Origin: Rhizobium bangladeshense | GTDB lineage: Bacteria > Pseudomonadota > Alphaproteobacteria > Rhizobiales > Rhizobiaceae | Assembly (NCBI RefSeq): GCF_001662075.1 | Contig: NZ_LYPL01000011.1 | Location: 124,001 to 188,000 of the forward strand | Length of the DNA stretch: 64,000 nt | Direction: 5' to 3' | Shown here: positions 18,557 to 25,754 of the stretch, piece by piece | How the letters are laid out: each line of letters starts with the position of its first letter | Numbering within the stretch: the first letter of the stretch is position 1 | Made by a program: the position numbers and the translations under genes | Notes under the pieces: model-generated | What the model was told of the DNA's origin: nothing | Seen by the model: the letters and a program-made list of their open reading frames with translations, nothing else | The model's database searches: none

Positions 18557-19579
18557 ATGCAGACGACAAGGCAGTGGCAGACCGAGGCAATCGGACCGGA
18601 AGCCGATCTGAAGATCGGTGAAGCCGGGATTCCCGAGGTATCAGGCACGATGGTCCGGGTGCGGACGCAGGCCGTTTCCCTCAATTTTCGCGACAGGCTG
18701 GTGCTCGAAAGCGGCATGGGATTGCCGTTGCAGTTTCCCTTCGTACCGGCCTCGGACATGGCAGGCGTGGTCGAGGCCGTCGGGCCGGATGTCACGCGCT
18801 TCAAAGCCGGCGACCGGGTGATCTCCACCTTTTCTCCGGACTGGATCGACGGCCGGGGACCGGGCACTGCCCGCACTCCGCATTATCATACACGCGGCGG
18901 CATTTATCCGGGCGTGCTGTCCGAATATACCGTGCTTTCCGAGCAGTGGTTCACGCTTGCGCCGTCAACGCTCGACGCCGCCGAAGCGAGCACGCTGCCC
19001 TGTGCCGGCCTGACCGCATGGTTCGCGCTGATTGAATGCGGCAGGCTCAAGGCCGGCGACAAGGTGTTGGTGCAGGGGACCGGCGGTGTCGCGCTCTTCG
19101 GCCTGCAGATCGCCAAGGCGCATGGCGCCGAGGTATTCATCACGTCAGGCAGCGCCGAAAAGCTCAAACGGGCGTCGGCGCTCGGCGCCGATCATCTGAT
19201 CAACCGGCACGAAGGCGACTGGGTGGAGCAGCTCTATCACTTGACCAGCGATTACGGAGCCGACCACGTGCTGGAGATCGTCGGCGGACCGCATCTCGGC
19301 TAGGCTCTGAAGGCAGTGGCGGTGAACGGTAGGATTTCGGTGATCGGCGTGTTCGAAGGGTTCGACGTCTCCGGGCCTGCGGCGCCCCTGCTTCTGAAGG
19401 CGCCCATCGTGCAGGGAATTTCGGTCGGTCACCGCCGGGCGCTGGAGGATCTGGTGCGCGCCGTCGACCGGACCGGGCTGAAACCCGTCATCGACAGGCG
19501 TTATGCCTTCGGGGAACTGCCGCAGGCGCTCGATCATCTCTATCGCGGCCCGTTCGGCAAGGTCGTCATCGAGTTTTGA
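18557..19579 (+). pseudogene. Zinc-type/NAD(P)-dependent alcohol dehydrogenase, in-frame amber stop
   Basis: A 341-codon frame for a medium-chain dehydrogenase/reductase is interrupted once, by TAG at 19301-19303, and continues in the same frame to 19579. The first part has the GroES-like domain (FPFVPASDMAGVVEAVG) and the cofactor loop VLVQGTGGVALFGLQIAK. After the stop come ALKAVAVNGRISVIGVFEGFD and the C-terminal HLYRGPFGKVVIEF. The position is where homologues usually have a residue such as Gln, so a single CAG to TAG change is enough to explain it. A ribosome site (AAGGAGCGGAAG) precedes the ATG. The truncated 248-residue product would lack half of the nucleotide domain. A sequencing error is the main alternative. 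Confidence 0.8.
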
Positions 19580-19618
19580 AACATGCGCTCCCCTCGCGTC
19601 GTGGAGGGGAGCTTGCTG

Positions 19619-20029
19619 CTATTCGGCAGCGGCGGCCTCGCTTTCGAAGGCGAGACCTTCATCGGCCCAGCCGGTCATGCCGCCGATCATGAGCTTCGCC
19701 CTAAGGCCGAGCTTGGCGAGGCGGAGAGCGGCTTTATCTGCGCCGTTGCAGTGGGGGCCGGCGCAATAGACGACGAACAGCGTGTCCCTTGCCCATTCCG
19801 ACATCCGGTGCGCGGTCATCTTGCCGTGCGGCAGATTGATCGCACCCGGCACGTGGGATTGCGCAAAGAGGGCCGGCGAGCGCACGTCGAGGAGAACGAA
19901 ATCGACCTTGGCGCCGGCAAAGGCGGCATGGACATCCGAGCAATCGGTTTCGAAAGCGAGCTTGGCGGCATAGTGGGCGGCGGCGAGATCGGGCTGGGCG
20001 GCTGGTATTTCGGCGACGGGGCTTGGCAT
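19619..20029 (-). CDS. Rhodanese-like domain protein
   Basis: Single rhodanese domain of 136 residues: the CH2A-like opening VDFVLLDVRSPALFAQSHVPGAINLPHGKM, the likely active-site cysteine in VVYCAGPHCNGADKAA, and the CH2B-like GGMTGWADEG. The active loop is longer and more cysteine-rich than the classical CRxGxx[RT]. Such proteins transfer sulfane sulfur or act as cysteine-based sensors. It diverges from the FtrA-like regulator 71 bases away, a pairing that suggests regulation by that protein. Confidence 0.85.
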   Translation of the reverse strand: MPSPVAEIPAAQPDLAAAHYAAKLAFETDCSDVHAAFAGAKVDFVLLDVRSPALFAQSHVPGAINLPHGKMTAHRMSEWARDTLFVVYCAGPHCNGADKAALRLAKLGLRAKLMIGGMTGWADEGLAFESEAAAAE

Positions 20030-20100
20030 CTGTCGTTCCTTTCCGTGTTGGAATTGCAGCTTGGTATCGCCGATGGTAGAGCTTTGCGAAATTGGCCATC

Positions 20101-21102
20101 ATGACTGACAGCGTAAAGATCATGCCAAACACTTCACCGCATCAGACGAAGGGACCGCTGGTCGCAGCCCTTGCCTATGACGGGCTTTGCACCTTCGAAT
20201 TCGGCATCGCCTACGAGGTCTTCGGCCTGCCGCGTCCGGAGATGGGCGATCGCTGGTATCGCTTCTCAGTCTGCGGCATCGAGCCGGGGCCGCTGCGCGC
20301 CGCGGGAGGGCTGACGGTCGCCGTCGACAAGGGACTGGAGGTGCTTGAGGAGGCGGACCTGATCGTCGTGCCGGGCTGGCGGGCGATCGATGCGCCGGTG
20401 CCTGCGGCGCTCGCCACAGCACTTAAGGCAGCCCATCAGCGCGGCGCTCGCATCATGTCACTGTGCTCTGGCGTCGCGGTTCTGGCCGAATCAGGGCTGC
20501 TTGCCAATCGCAGGGCGACCACGCATTGGCGCTACGTTGCCTCGATCGCCGCGCGTTATCCCGACATCACCCTTGACGCCGATGTTCTCTACACGGACGA
20601 GGGCAGCCTGCTGACCGCGGCGGGCAGTGCGGCCGGCATCGATCTCTGTCTACATGTCGTGCGCGGCGATTTCGGCCCGGATGCCGCCAACAGCGTGGCG
20701 CGACGGCTCGTCGTTCCACCGCATCGCGAGGGCGGGCAGGCGCAGTTCATCGCGGCTCCCGTGCCGGAAGAGCGCGAGGGCATCCGTCTCGGGCCGCTGA
20801 TCGAATGGATGCGGGAAAGCCTGTCCGAGGAGCAGCCGATCAGTCTGCTCGCCAAAAGAGCGGGGATGAGCATGCGCACCTTTCAACGCCGCTTCGAAGC
20901 GGCAACCGGTGAGAGTGTCGGCGAGTGGCTGCTGAAGGAGCGGCTGCGCCATGCGCGTGATCTGCTGGAGAAGGAGCTTGCGGTGTCGCTCGACGACATC
21001 GCGATATCAAGCGGCTTCGGCACGCTCGCGACCATGCGGCATCATTTTCGCCGAAAGCTGGGAACGAGTCCAAGCGCCTATCGGAAATCATTCTGCGGTT
21101 AG
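20101..21102 (+). CDS. ftrA: GlxA/FtrA-type AraC regulator with DJ-1/PfpI domain
   Basis: Regulator of 333 residues from the ATG at 20101; a TTG at 20092 is in frame. The N-terminal DJ-1/PfpI-like domain (LVAALAYDGLCTFEFGIAYEVFG; nucleophile-elbow-like IMSLCSGVAVLAESG) is followed by two AraC helix-turn-helix motifs (LLAKRAGMSMRTFQRRF and LDDIAISSGFGTLATMRHHFRRKLG). This is the GlxA family; the name FtrA is used for rhizobial members beside rhodanese genes. The elbow cysteine is retained, but these domains are generally sensory. It diverges from the rhodanese gene. Confidence 0.85.
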   Translation: MTDSVKIMPNTSPHQTKGPLVAALAYDGLCTFEFGIAYEVFGLPRPEMGDRWYRFSVCGIEPGPLRAAGGLTVAVDKGLEVLEEADLIVVPGWRAIDAPVPAALATALKAAHQRGARIMSLCSGVAVLAESGLLANRRATTHWRYVASIAARYPDITLDADVLYTDEGSLLTAAGSAAGIDLCLHVVRGDFGPDAANSVARRLVVPPHREGGQAQFIAAPVPEEREGIRLGPLIEWMRESLSEEQPISLLAKRAGMSMRTFQRRFEAATGESVGEWLLKERLRHARDLLEKELAVSLDDIAISSGFGTLATMRHHFRRKLGTSPSAYRKSFCG

Positions 21103-21299
21103 TGCACCTTATGTTGCAATTACGCCTGACTTCGCCTAAACGGGCGCTCTCTATTGTTCTGGGAAGGGAGCGCCACGATGACGAATATCTCCGCACGCCC
21201 CGAGAGGATTTCGGCTTAAGTCGGCCAAGAGGCTGATGGTGCCGGCTGAACATCGCCGTTTCCGGTGATGAAGAGCACTCATATCCAGAGTTCATTGTC

Positions 21300-22514
21300 A
21301 TGGGCAATTCTATCGGGAGCGGAAGCTCCCCGATGACGTCGGCGTCGGACATCAATCGTTTCTTTTCCAGTTCTGCCTGGATCGAAGGCGCCGCCTTGGA
21401 CCAACTCGCCGAGATGTCGCGACTGCCGGGTGTTTCGGAAATCGCCGCCTTTCCGGATCTGCACCCCGGCAAATATGGTGCAACCGGCGTGGCCCTGTTG
21501 TCGTCCCGGCTGCACCCGCTGCTGATCGGCAACGATATAGGCTGCGGCATGTCGCTCTTCGGCCTCGATCTACCGCTGCGCAAGCTGAAGATTGACAAGG
21601 CGGCGGAGCGGCTTCGCCGGCTCGAGGTGCAGGCAATCGGCGAGGGTCGCGGGTGGATGGCCGAAACCGGACTGCCGGCCGATCTTGCGCCCGATGCCTT
21701 GGGCACGATCGGCGGCGGCAACCATTTCTGCGAGTTGCAGGCAGTGGAGGATGTTGCCGAGGGCGGGCAGGCCGCCGGTCTCGACGATCGGGGCCTTTAC
21801 CTGCTCGTTCATTCCGGCTCACGCGCCGTCGGCGCCGCGGTCTTCTCGCAGACGCTCGCCGCTCATTCGGGACTTGCTGCCGGCCTCGATCCGGGTTCGG
21901 AGGCGGGCGCCGCCTGGCTTGCGAGCCACGACCGCTGCGTTGCCTGGGCATCGTTGAACCGGCGGCTGATCGCAGTGCGGGTGGCTGCGGCGCTCCGCGC
22001 CGATCTGCGCCTGATCGCCGACATACCGCACAATCTCGTTCGTCGCTCAGATCGCGGGTTTGTCCATTACAAAGGCGCTGCGGCCGTCGCACCGGGCGAA
22101 CTCGCGCCAGTTGCGGGATCTCGGGCGAGCCTCAGCCATGTGGTTGTCGCGAGCGCCGATGTCGGCCGTTCGCTCGGCGGCATCTCTCATGGGGCCGGCC
22201 GCAAATATGACCGCGCCACCATGCATGGGCGTGTCGGCCGCAACCGGTCCGAGCGCGAACAGCTGCTGCGCAACTCCTGGGGCGGGATCGCGATCTGCGA
22301 TGATCGCGCCCTCGTCATCGAAGAAGCGGCGTCGGCCTACAAGGATGCCGGGCAGGTGGTGGGTGATCTCGAACAGGCAGGGCTGGTCGTTGGTGTTGCG
22401 AGCCTGCGGCCGCTGGTCACCTTCAAGAAGGCGGTCGACGAGGCGGAGGTGGAACAGCGTCGGCGAAAGCCTGAATATCGCAGGCAAGGAGGGCGCAGCC
22501 ATGAGCGCTATTGA
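21300..22514 (+). CDS. rtcB: RNA ligase RtcB-family protein (PrfH-linked type)
   Basis: RtcB-like 3'-phosphate RNA ligase of 404 residues. Family signatures are HPGKYGATGVALLS, the metal-binding cysteine in IGNDIGCGMSLF, GTIGGGNHFCEL, VHSGSRAVG, and SHGAGRKYDR with the histidine expected to be guanylylated. All appear intact. The gene overlaps the ATG of a prfH-like frame (22501) by 14 bases. RtcB-PrfH pairs have been shown in E. coli to rescue and repair ribosomes cut in the decoding centre of 16S rRNA. The start is uncertain: no good ribosome site precedes 21300, and an in-frame ATG lies at 21333. The 197 bases before it hold no gene beyond a 13-codon remnant-like frame at 21178-21219. Confidence 0.85.
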   Translation: MGNSIGSGSSPMTSASDINRFFSSSAWIEGAALDQLAEMSRLPGVSEIAAFPDLHPGKYGATGVALLSSRLHPLLIGNDIGCGMSLFGLDLPLRKLKIDKAAERLRRLEVQAIGEGRGWMAETGLPADLAPDALGTIGGGNHFCELQAVEDVAEGGQAAGLDDRGLYLLVHSGSRAVGAAVFSQTLAAHSGLAAGLDPGSEAGAAWLASHDRCVAWASLNRRLIAVRVAAALRADLRLIADIPHNLVRRSDRGFVHYKGAAAVAPGELAPVAGSRASLSHVVVASADVGRSLGGISHGAGRKYDRATMHGRVGRNRSEREQLLRNSWGGIAICDDRALVIEEAASAYKDAGQVVGDLEQAGLVVGVASLRPLVTFKKAVDEAEVEQRRRKPEYRRQGGRSHERY

Positions 22515-23118
22515 TCTTCTCGTGACGTCGGGCAACGGCCCGGTGGAATGCCGCATGGCGGCTCTCCGCACTTCTCGCCATCCTCGAGCGTGAGGCGATC
22601 GGGCTTGGCTGCACCTTCGAGAAGAGCCTCGGCCCGATGCCGGATCGGCACGGTGCAAAGTCGGCGATCGTCAGCCTCGATGGTCTCGAGGCGGAACGGA
22701 TCGCCGGCGGCTATTGCGGCACGATCAGGTTCACCTTCAAGAGCCCGGTGCGTCCCGGTCACAAACGGCAGAACTGGTACGTCGCGGTTCAGCGTATCGA
22801 GGCGGGGCCGGAAGGCGGCGCGGTGACGATCGATTCCGACCGACCTGCGTTTCGAGACGCTGAGAGCCGGCGGACGGGGCGGGCAGCATCAGAATACGAT
22901 CGGACAGCGCCGTGCGTGTTCTGCACCGGCCGACCGGTCTGGTGGTGACGGCGCGCGACGAGCGCTCGCAGCATCGCAACAAGGCCCTGGCGCTTCGGCG
23001 TCTTGAAGCGATGTTGCGTCAAGTCGAGGCTGAAAAGCAGGAGGCGGCCAAATTCGGACGCTTCATCGCCAACCGCACCATCGAGGGAGGCAACGAGGTC
23101 AAGGCTTTCAAGCTGTGA
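22501..23118 (+). pseudogene. prfH: Peptide chain release factor H (prfH), three frameshifts
   Basis: Recognisable PrfH pieces lie in all three forward frames in the right order. MSAIDLLVTSGNGPVECRMA starts at 22501. LAILEREAIGLGCTFEKSLG to QRIEAGPEGGAVTI begins near 22562. DLRFETLRAGG then GGQHQN begins at 22842, and SAVRVLHRPTGLVVTARDE runs to the stop at 23118 (frame from 22903). Each junction is a +1 shift (one base gained or two lost). The peptidyl-hydrolysis GGQ is still encoded, but a full protein cannot be made without three frame changes. The gene overlaps rtcB by 14 bases, as in intact PrfH-RtcB operons. Genuine decay is favoured; several sequencing errors are the alternative. Confidence 0.82.
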
Positions 23119-23149
23119 TCCGGCATATCGGTCCGACCGCAACAAGAAA

Positions 23150-23175
23150 CGGCGCCCTTCGATGAAGGGGCGCCG
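23150..23175. terminator. Hairpin between converging prfH and SEC-C genes
   Basis: Near-perfect stem CGGCGCCCTTC (23150-23160) with GAAGGGGCGCCG (23164-23175). It sits 30 bases after the prfH stop and before the end of the converging SEC-C gene; T-runs are weak on both sides. Confidence 0.5.
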
Positions 23176-23185
23176 CTCCTTTCAG

Positions 23186-23428
23186 TTACGGTCTCTGAAA
23201 ATAGTGATCCCGTTCGATGCCGTCATAGCGGCCGGATTGCAGGCAGCAGTTCTTGAAACCGCCTCCTGGAACCGCAGGGGCAGGGATCGGCGCGGCCGAG
23301 TTTTTCGATCAGTTCCACGTCGCCATGAACGATCTGCGAACCGGTCTTGACTCGGGCTTCGGACGGGAAGGATTTACGCCGTTTCGACGTGACCTCAAAA
23401 GCTGAAGTCGGTGAGGTTTGCGAGCCAT
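23186..23428 (-). pseudogene. SEC-C zinc-binding motif protein, two opposite frameshifts
   Basis: A strong ribosome site (GAGGAGGCAGCC) precedes the ATG at 23428, which begins MARKPHRLQL. The frame must then shift at the A4 run 23397-23400 to give FEVTSKRRKSFPSEARVKTG through RADPCPCGSRRR. It must shift back at the A3 run 23256-23258 to give FKNCCLQSGRYDGIERDHYF and stop at 23186. The conserved CPCGS...FKNCC zinc motif is thereby split between frames. Start and end are in the same frame, so the two changes compensate in length but destroy the middle. SEC-C motifs occur at the SecA C-terminus and in many small zinc proteins. Both shifts are in homopolymers, so sequencing error is a real alternative. 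Confidence 0.65.
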
Positions 23429-23634
23429 GGCTGCCTCCTCTTCGTTGACACGCTGCGGCGTGCAGCATGCTCGTCATAAGTCTATGGCTGGTTCAGCGCA
23501 ATGTTGCGGATCGAACTTTGCCGCAGCGTTTGCAAAGCCGTCACTCGGCCGTCCCGGCGGGGCGCTGACAGGACTGTCTCGCAGCCGCACCCGGACACTA
23601 TGCGAAAGCCTTCTCCGCAGCGGAGCGGTTTCGA

Positions 23635-23659
23635 GGAACCCCGCCCTTCCAGAACCGTT
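23635..23659 (+). promoter_or_regulatory. EcfG-type promoter candidate
   Basis: GGAAC (23635-23639), 16 bases, CGTT (23656-23659): a perfect match to the alphaproteobacterial general stress promoter. The first plausible gene downstream is the DUF6766-like gene at 23893, leaving a leader of about 230 bases. The stretch 23429-23892 otherwise shows no gene. Confidence 0.55.
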
Positions 23660-23892
23660 AGAGGTTTCCAGTAGGGACTGTTCACAATGTCTGGCGCAAT
23701 CAGCGCGCTTTCATCGACGTCTTTGGACGTGAAGTACCCTCATTCACGACCGGCGCGCCGATTGCTTCATCCGCAGTCTCCGGGTCGGATCGCTTGAAGG
23801 GCAGGCCCGGGATCGGCTGATATGGATCTCGGCAAATGCTGCTGGTCGCTACCGCCGGCACTCGAGGAGGGAAGCCTTCCAAAGGAGGTATC

Positions 23893-24327
23893 ATGTTCAA
23901 GAAGTACGCCTATGCCTGGATCACCGTCGCCTTCTTTCTATTTTCGCTCGCCGGCCATTGGATGTTCGGTTGGTTCGCCTTTGTGGGCGAGCAGCAGAGC
24001 CACGGGCAAGCGCCTGATATCAATGCCTATCTCATGGAAATGAGCAGAGACACCTTTGAAAACTGGCAGTCCGAATTCCTGCAATTGCTCTGGCAGGTCG
24101 TTGGTCTTGCCTATCTTCTTTATATCGGCTCGCCCTCTTCAAAGGAAAACGATGACCGCACGGAAGCAAAACTCGATGCTCTCATCCGGCTAAATGCCGG
24201 AGAGAAGGGTGAAGCGATCATCGCCGAGATCGATAAGCACTTCATGAGGACCGGAGGACATGCGGGACCATACGAGCATGAGTTGGAGATGCGCAGGGGG
24301 CCTCACAGGACCGGCGGCGCCACTTGA
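23893..24327 (+). CDS. DUF6766-like small membrane protein
   Basis: Protein of 144 residues from the ATG at 23893, which has an excellent ribosome site (AAAGGAGG). One N-terminal membrane helix (AYAWITVAFFLFSLAGHWMFGW) is followed by a segment FENWQSEFLQLLWQVVGLAYLLYIGSP that contains a second hydrophobic stretch. The tail is charged and soluble. The ENW-SEFLQ motif is characteristic of DUF6766 proteins, which have no known function. An EcfG-type promoter candidate 234 bases upstream suggests stress induction. It converges on preA. Confidence 0.7.
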   Translation: MFKKYAYAWITVAFFLFSLAGHWMFGWFAFVGEQQSHGQAPDINAYLMEMSRDTFENWQSEFLQLLWQVVGLAYLLYIGSPSSKENDDRTEAKLDALIRLNAGEKGEAIIAEIDKHFMRTGGHAGPYEHELEMRRGPHRTGGAT

Positions 24328-24390
24328 GCCAGTCCCGGCCACGTGACTGCGCACTTTGCTTTGCGCGATAGCTCTAGCGATCAGAAGCAC

Positions 24391-24414
24391 GCCGCGGGCG
24401 ATATTCGCCGCGGC
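24391..24414. terminator. Hairpin after preA
   Basis: GCCGCGGGCGA / TCGCCGCGGC stem with a TAT loop and one bulge, 11 bases beyond the preA stop and about 60 after the DUF6766 gene. No strong T-run follows in either direction. Confidence 0.4.
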
Positions 24415-24425
24415 GGTTCCATTCG

Positions 24426-25739
24426 TCACTCCGCCGCCTGGCGGGCCATCGGGTTGTTTGGATGTGTCGTCCAGTTGGCATAGTTCGGATCGACGACACG
24501 GCCGGTGCGCTTGTCGAGGGTGCCGGCAGGCAGTGGTTCCATGGTGATGCAGTTCTCGACCGGGCAGACGTTGACACATAGATTGCAGCCGACGCATTCC
24601 TCTTCGATCACCTCGAAATGGCGCAGCCCATTGACGACGTTGGTGATCGCCTGGTGCGAGGTGTCCTCGCAGGCGATGTGGCAGCGGCCGCATTTGATGC
24701 AGGCATCCTGGTCGATCTTCGCCTTGGCGACGTAGTTGAGGTTCAGATATTGCCAGTCGGTGACATTGGGCACGGCGCGGCCGGTGATGTCGTCGAGCGT
24801 GCGATGGCCCTTTTCGTCCATCCAGTCGGAGAGGCCCGAAATCATCTCGTCTACGATCTTGAAGCCGTAGGTCATCGCCGCGGTGCAGACCTGGACATTG
24901 CCAGCGCCGAGAACGAGGAATTCGGCCGCGTCCCGCCAGGTGGTGATGCCGCCGATACCCGAGATCGGCAGGCCGTAGGTTTCGGGATCACGGGCGATTT
25001 CGGCCACCATGTTGAGGGCGATCGGCTTGACCGCCGGGCCGCAATAACCGCCATGGCTGCCCTTACCGCCGACCGTCGGGTTGGGGGCAAAATTGTCGAG
25101 GTCGACGGAGACGATCGAATTGATCGTGTTGATCAGCGAGACGGCATCGGTGCCGCCGGCCTTGGCGGCGCGGGCGGGACGGCGAATATCGGTGATGTTG
25201 GGCGTCAGCTTGGTGATGACGGGCATGCGGGTGTACTGCTTGCACCAGCGCACGACCATTTCGATATATTCCGGGACCTGGCCGACGGCCGATCCCATGC
25301 CGCGTTCCGACATGCCGTGCGGACAGCCGAAATTGAGTTCGATGCCGTCGGCGCCGGTCTCTTCGACCAGCGGCAGGATCGACTTCCAGGCCTGCTCCTC
25401 GCAGGGCACCATGATCGAGGCGATCAGCGCCCGGTCCGGCCAGTTCATCTTGACCTGCTTCATTTCACGCAGGTTGGTATAGAGGTCGCGGTCGGTGATG
25501 AGCTCGATATTGTTGAGTCCGAGCAGCCGGCGGTCGGCGCCCCAGATCGCGCCGTAGCGCGGGCCGTTGACGTTGACGACGGGCGGGCCTTCCTCGCCCA
25601 GCGTCTTCCAGACCACTCCGCCCCAGCCGGCCTTGAAGGCGCGCTCGACGTTGTAGGCCTTGTCGGTCGGCGGCGCTGACGCCAGCCAGAACGGGTTGGG
25701 GGATTTGATGCCGACGAAATTATTACGGAGATCAGCCAT
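24426..25739 (-). CDS. preA: NAD-dependent dihydropyrimidine dehydrogenase, subunit PreA
   Basis: Subunit of 437 residues that reduces uracil and thymine to the 5,6-dihydro forms with electrons from PreT. An N-terminal dihydroorotate-dehydrogenase-like FMN barrel (about 1-310: NPFWLASAPPTDKAYNVERA, ELNFGCPHGMSERGMGSA, GIGGITTWRDAAEFLVLGA) is followed by a C-terminal two-cluster ferredoxin domain (CIKCGRCHIACED and CVGCNLCVNVCPVENC). It starts 15 bases downstream of preT. With the hydantoinase and amidohydrolase at 10.5-13.3 kb it completes the reductive pyrimidine pathway. Some reductases of this type may prefer the reverse direction, which sequence does not show. Confidence 0.93.
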   Translation of the reverse strand: MADLRNNFVGIKSPNPFWLASAPPTDKAYNVERAFKAGWGGVVWKTLGEEGPPVVNVNGPRYGAIWGADRRLLGLNNIELITDRDLYTNLREMKQVKMNWPDRALIASIMVPCEEQAWKSILPLVEETGADGIELNFGCPHGMSERGMGSAVGQVPEYIEMVVRWCKQYTRMPVITKLTPNITDIRRPARAAKAGGTDAVSLINTINSIVSVDLDNFAPNPTVGGKGSHGGYCGPAVKPIALNMVAEIARDPETYGLPISGIGGITTWRDAAEFLVLGAGNVQVCTAAMTYGFKIVDEMISGLSDWMDEKGHRTLDDITGRAVPNVTDWQYLNLNYVAKAKIDQDACIKCGRCHIACEDTSHQAITNVVNGLRHFEVIEEECVGCNLCVNVCPVENCITMEPLPAGTLDKRTGRVVDPNYANWTTHPNNPMARQAAE

Positions 25740-25754
25740 TGTTCATTCTCCCCT

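Noticed and set aside
21178..21219. 13-codon frame with a strong ribosome site (GGGAAGGGAG)
   Set aside because: Too short to support a gene; may be the truncated start of a lost one. Noted in the rtcB entry only.
24618..25679. A 353-codon plus-strand frame
   Set aside because: Antisense to preA, no recognisable features.
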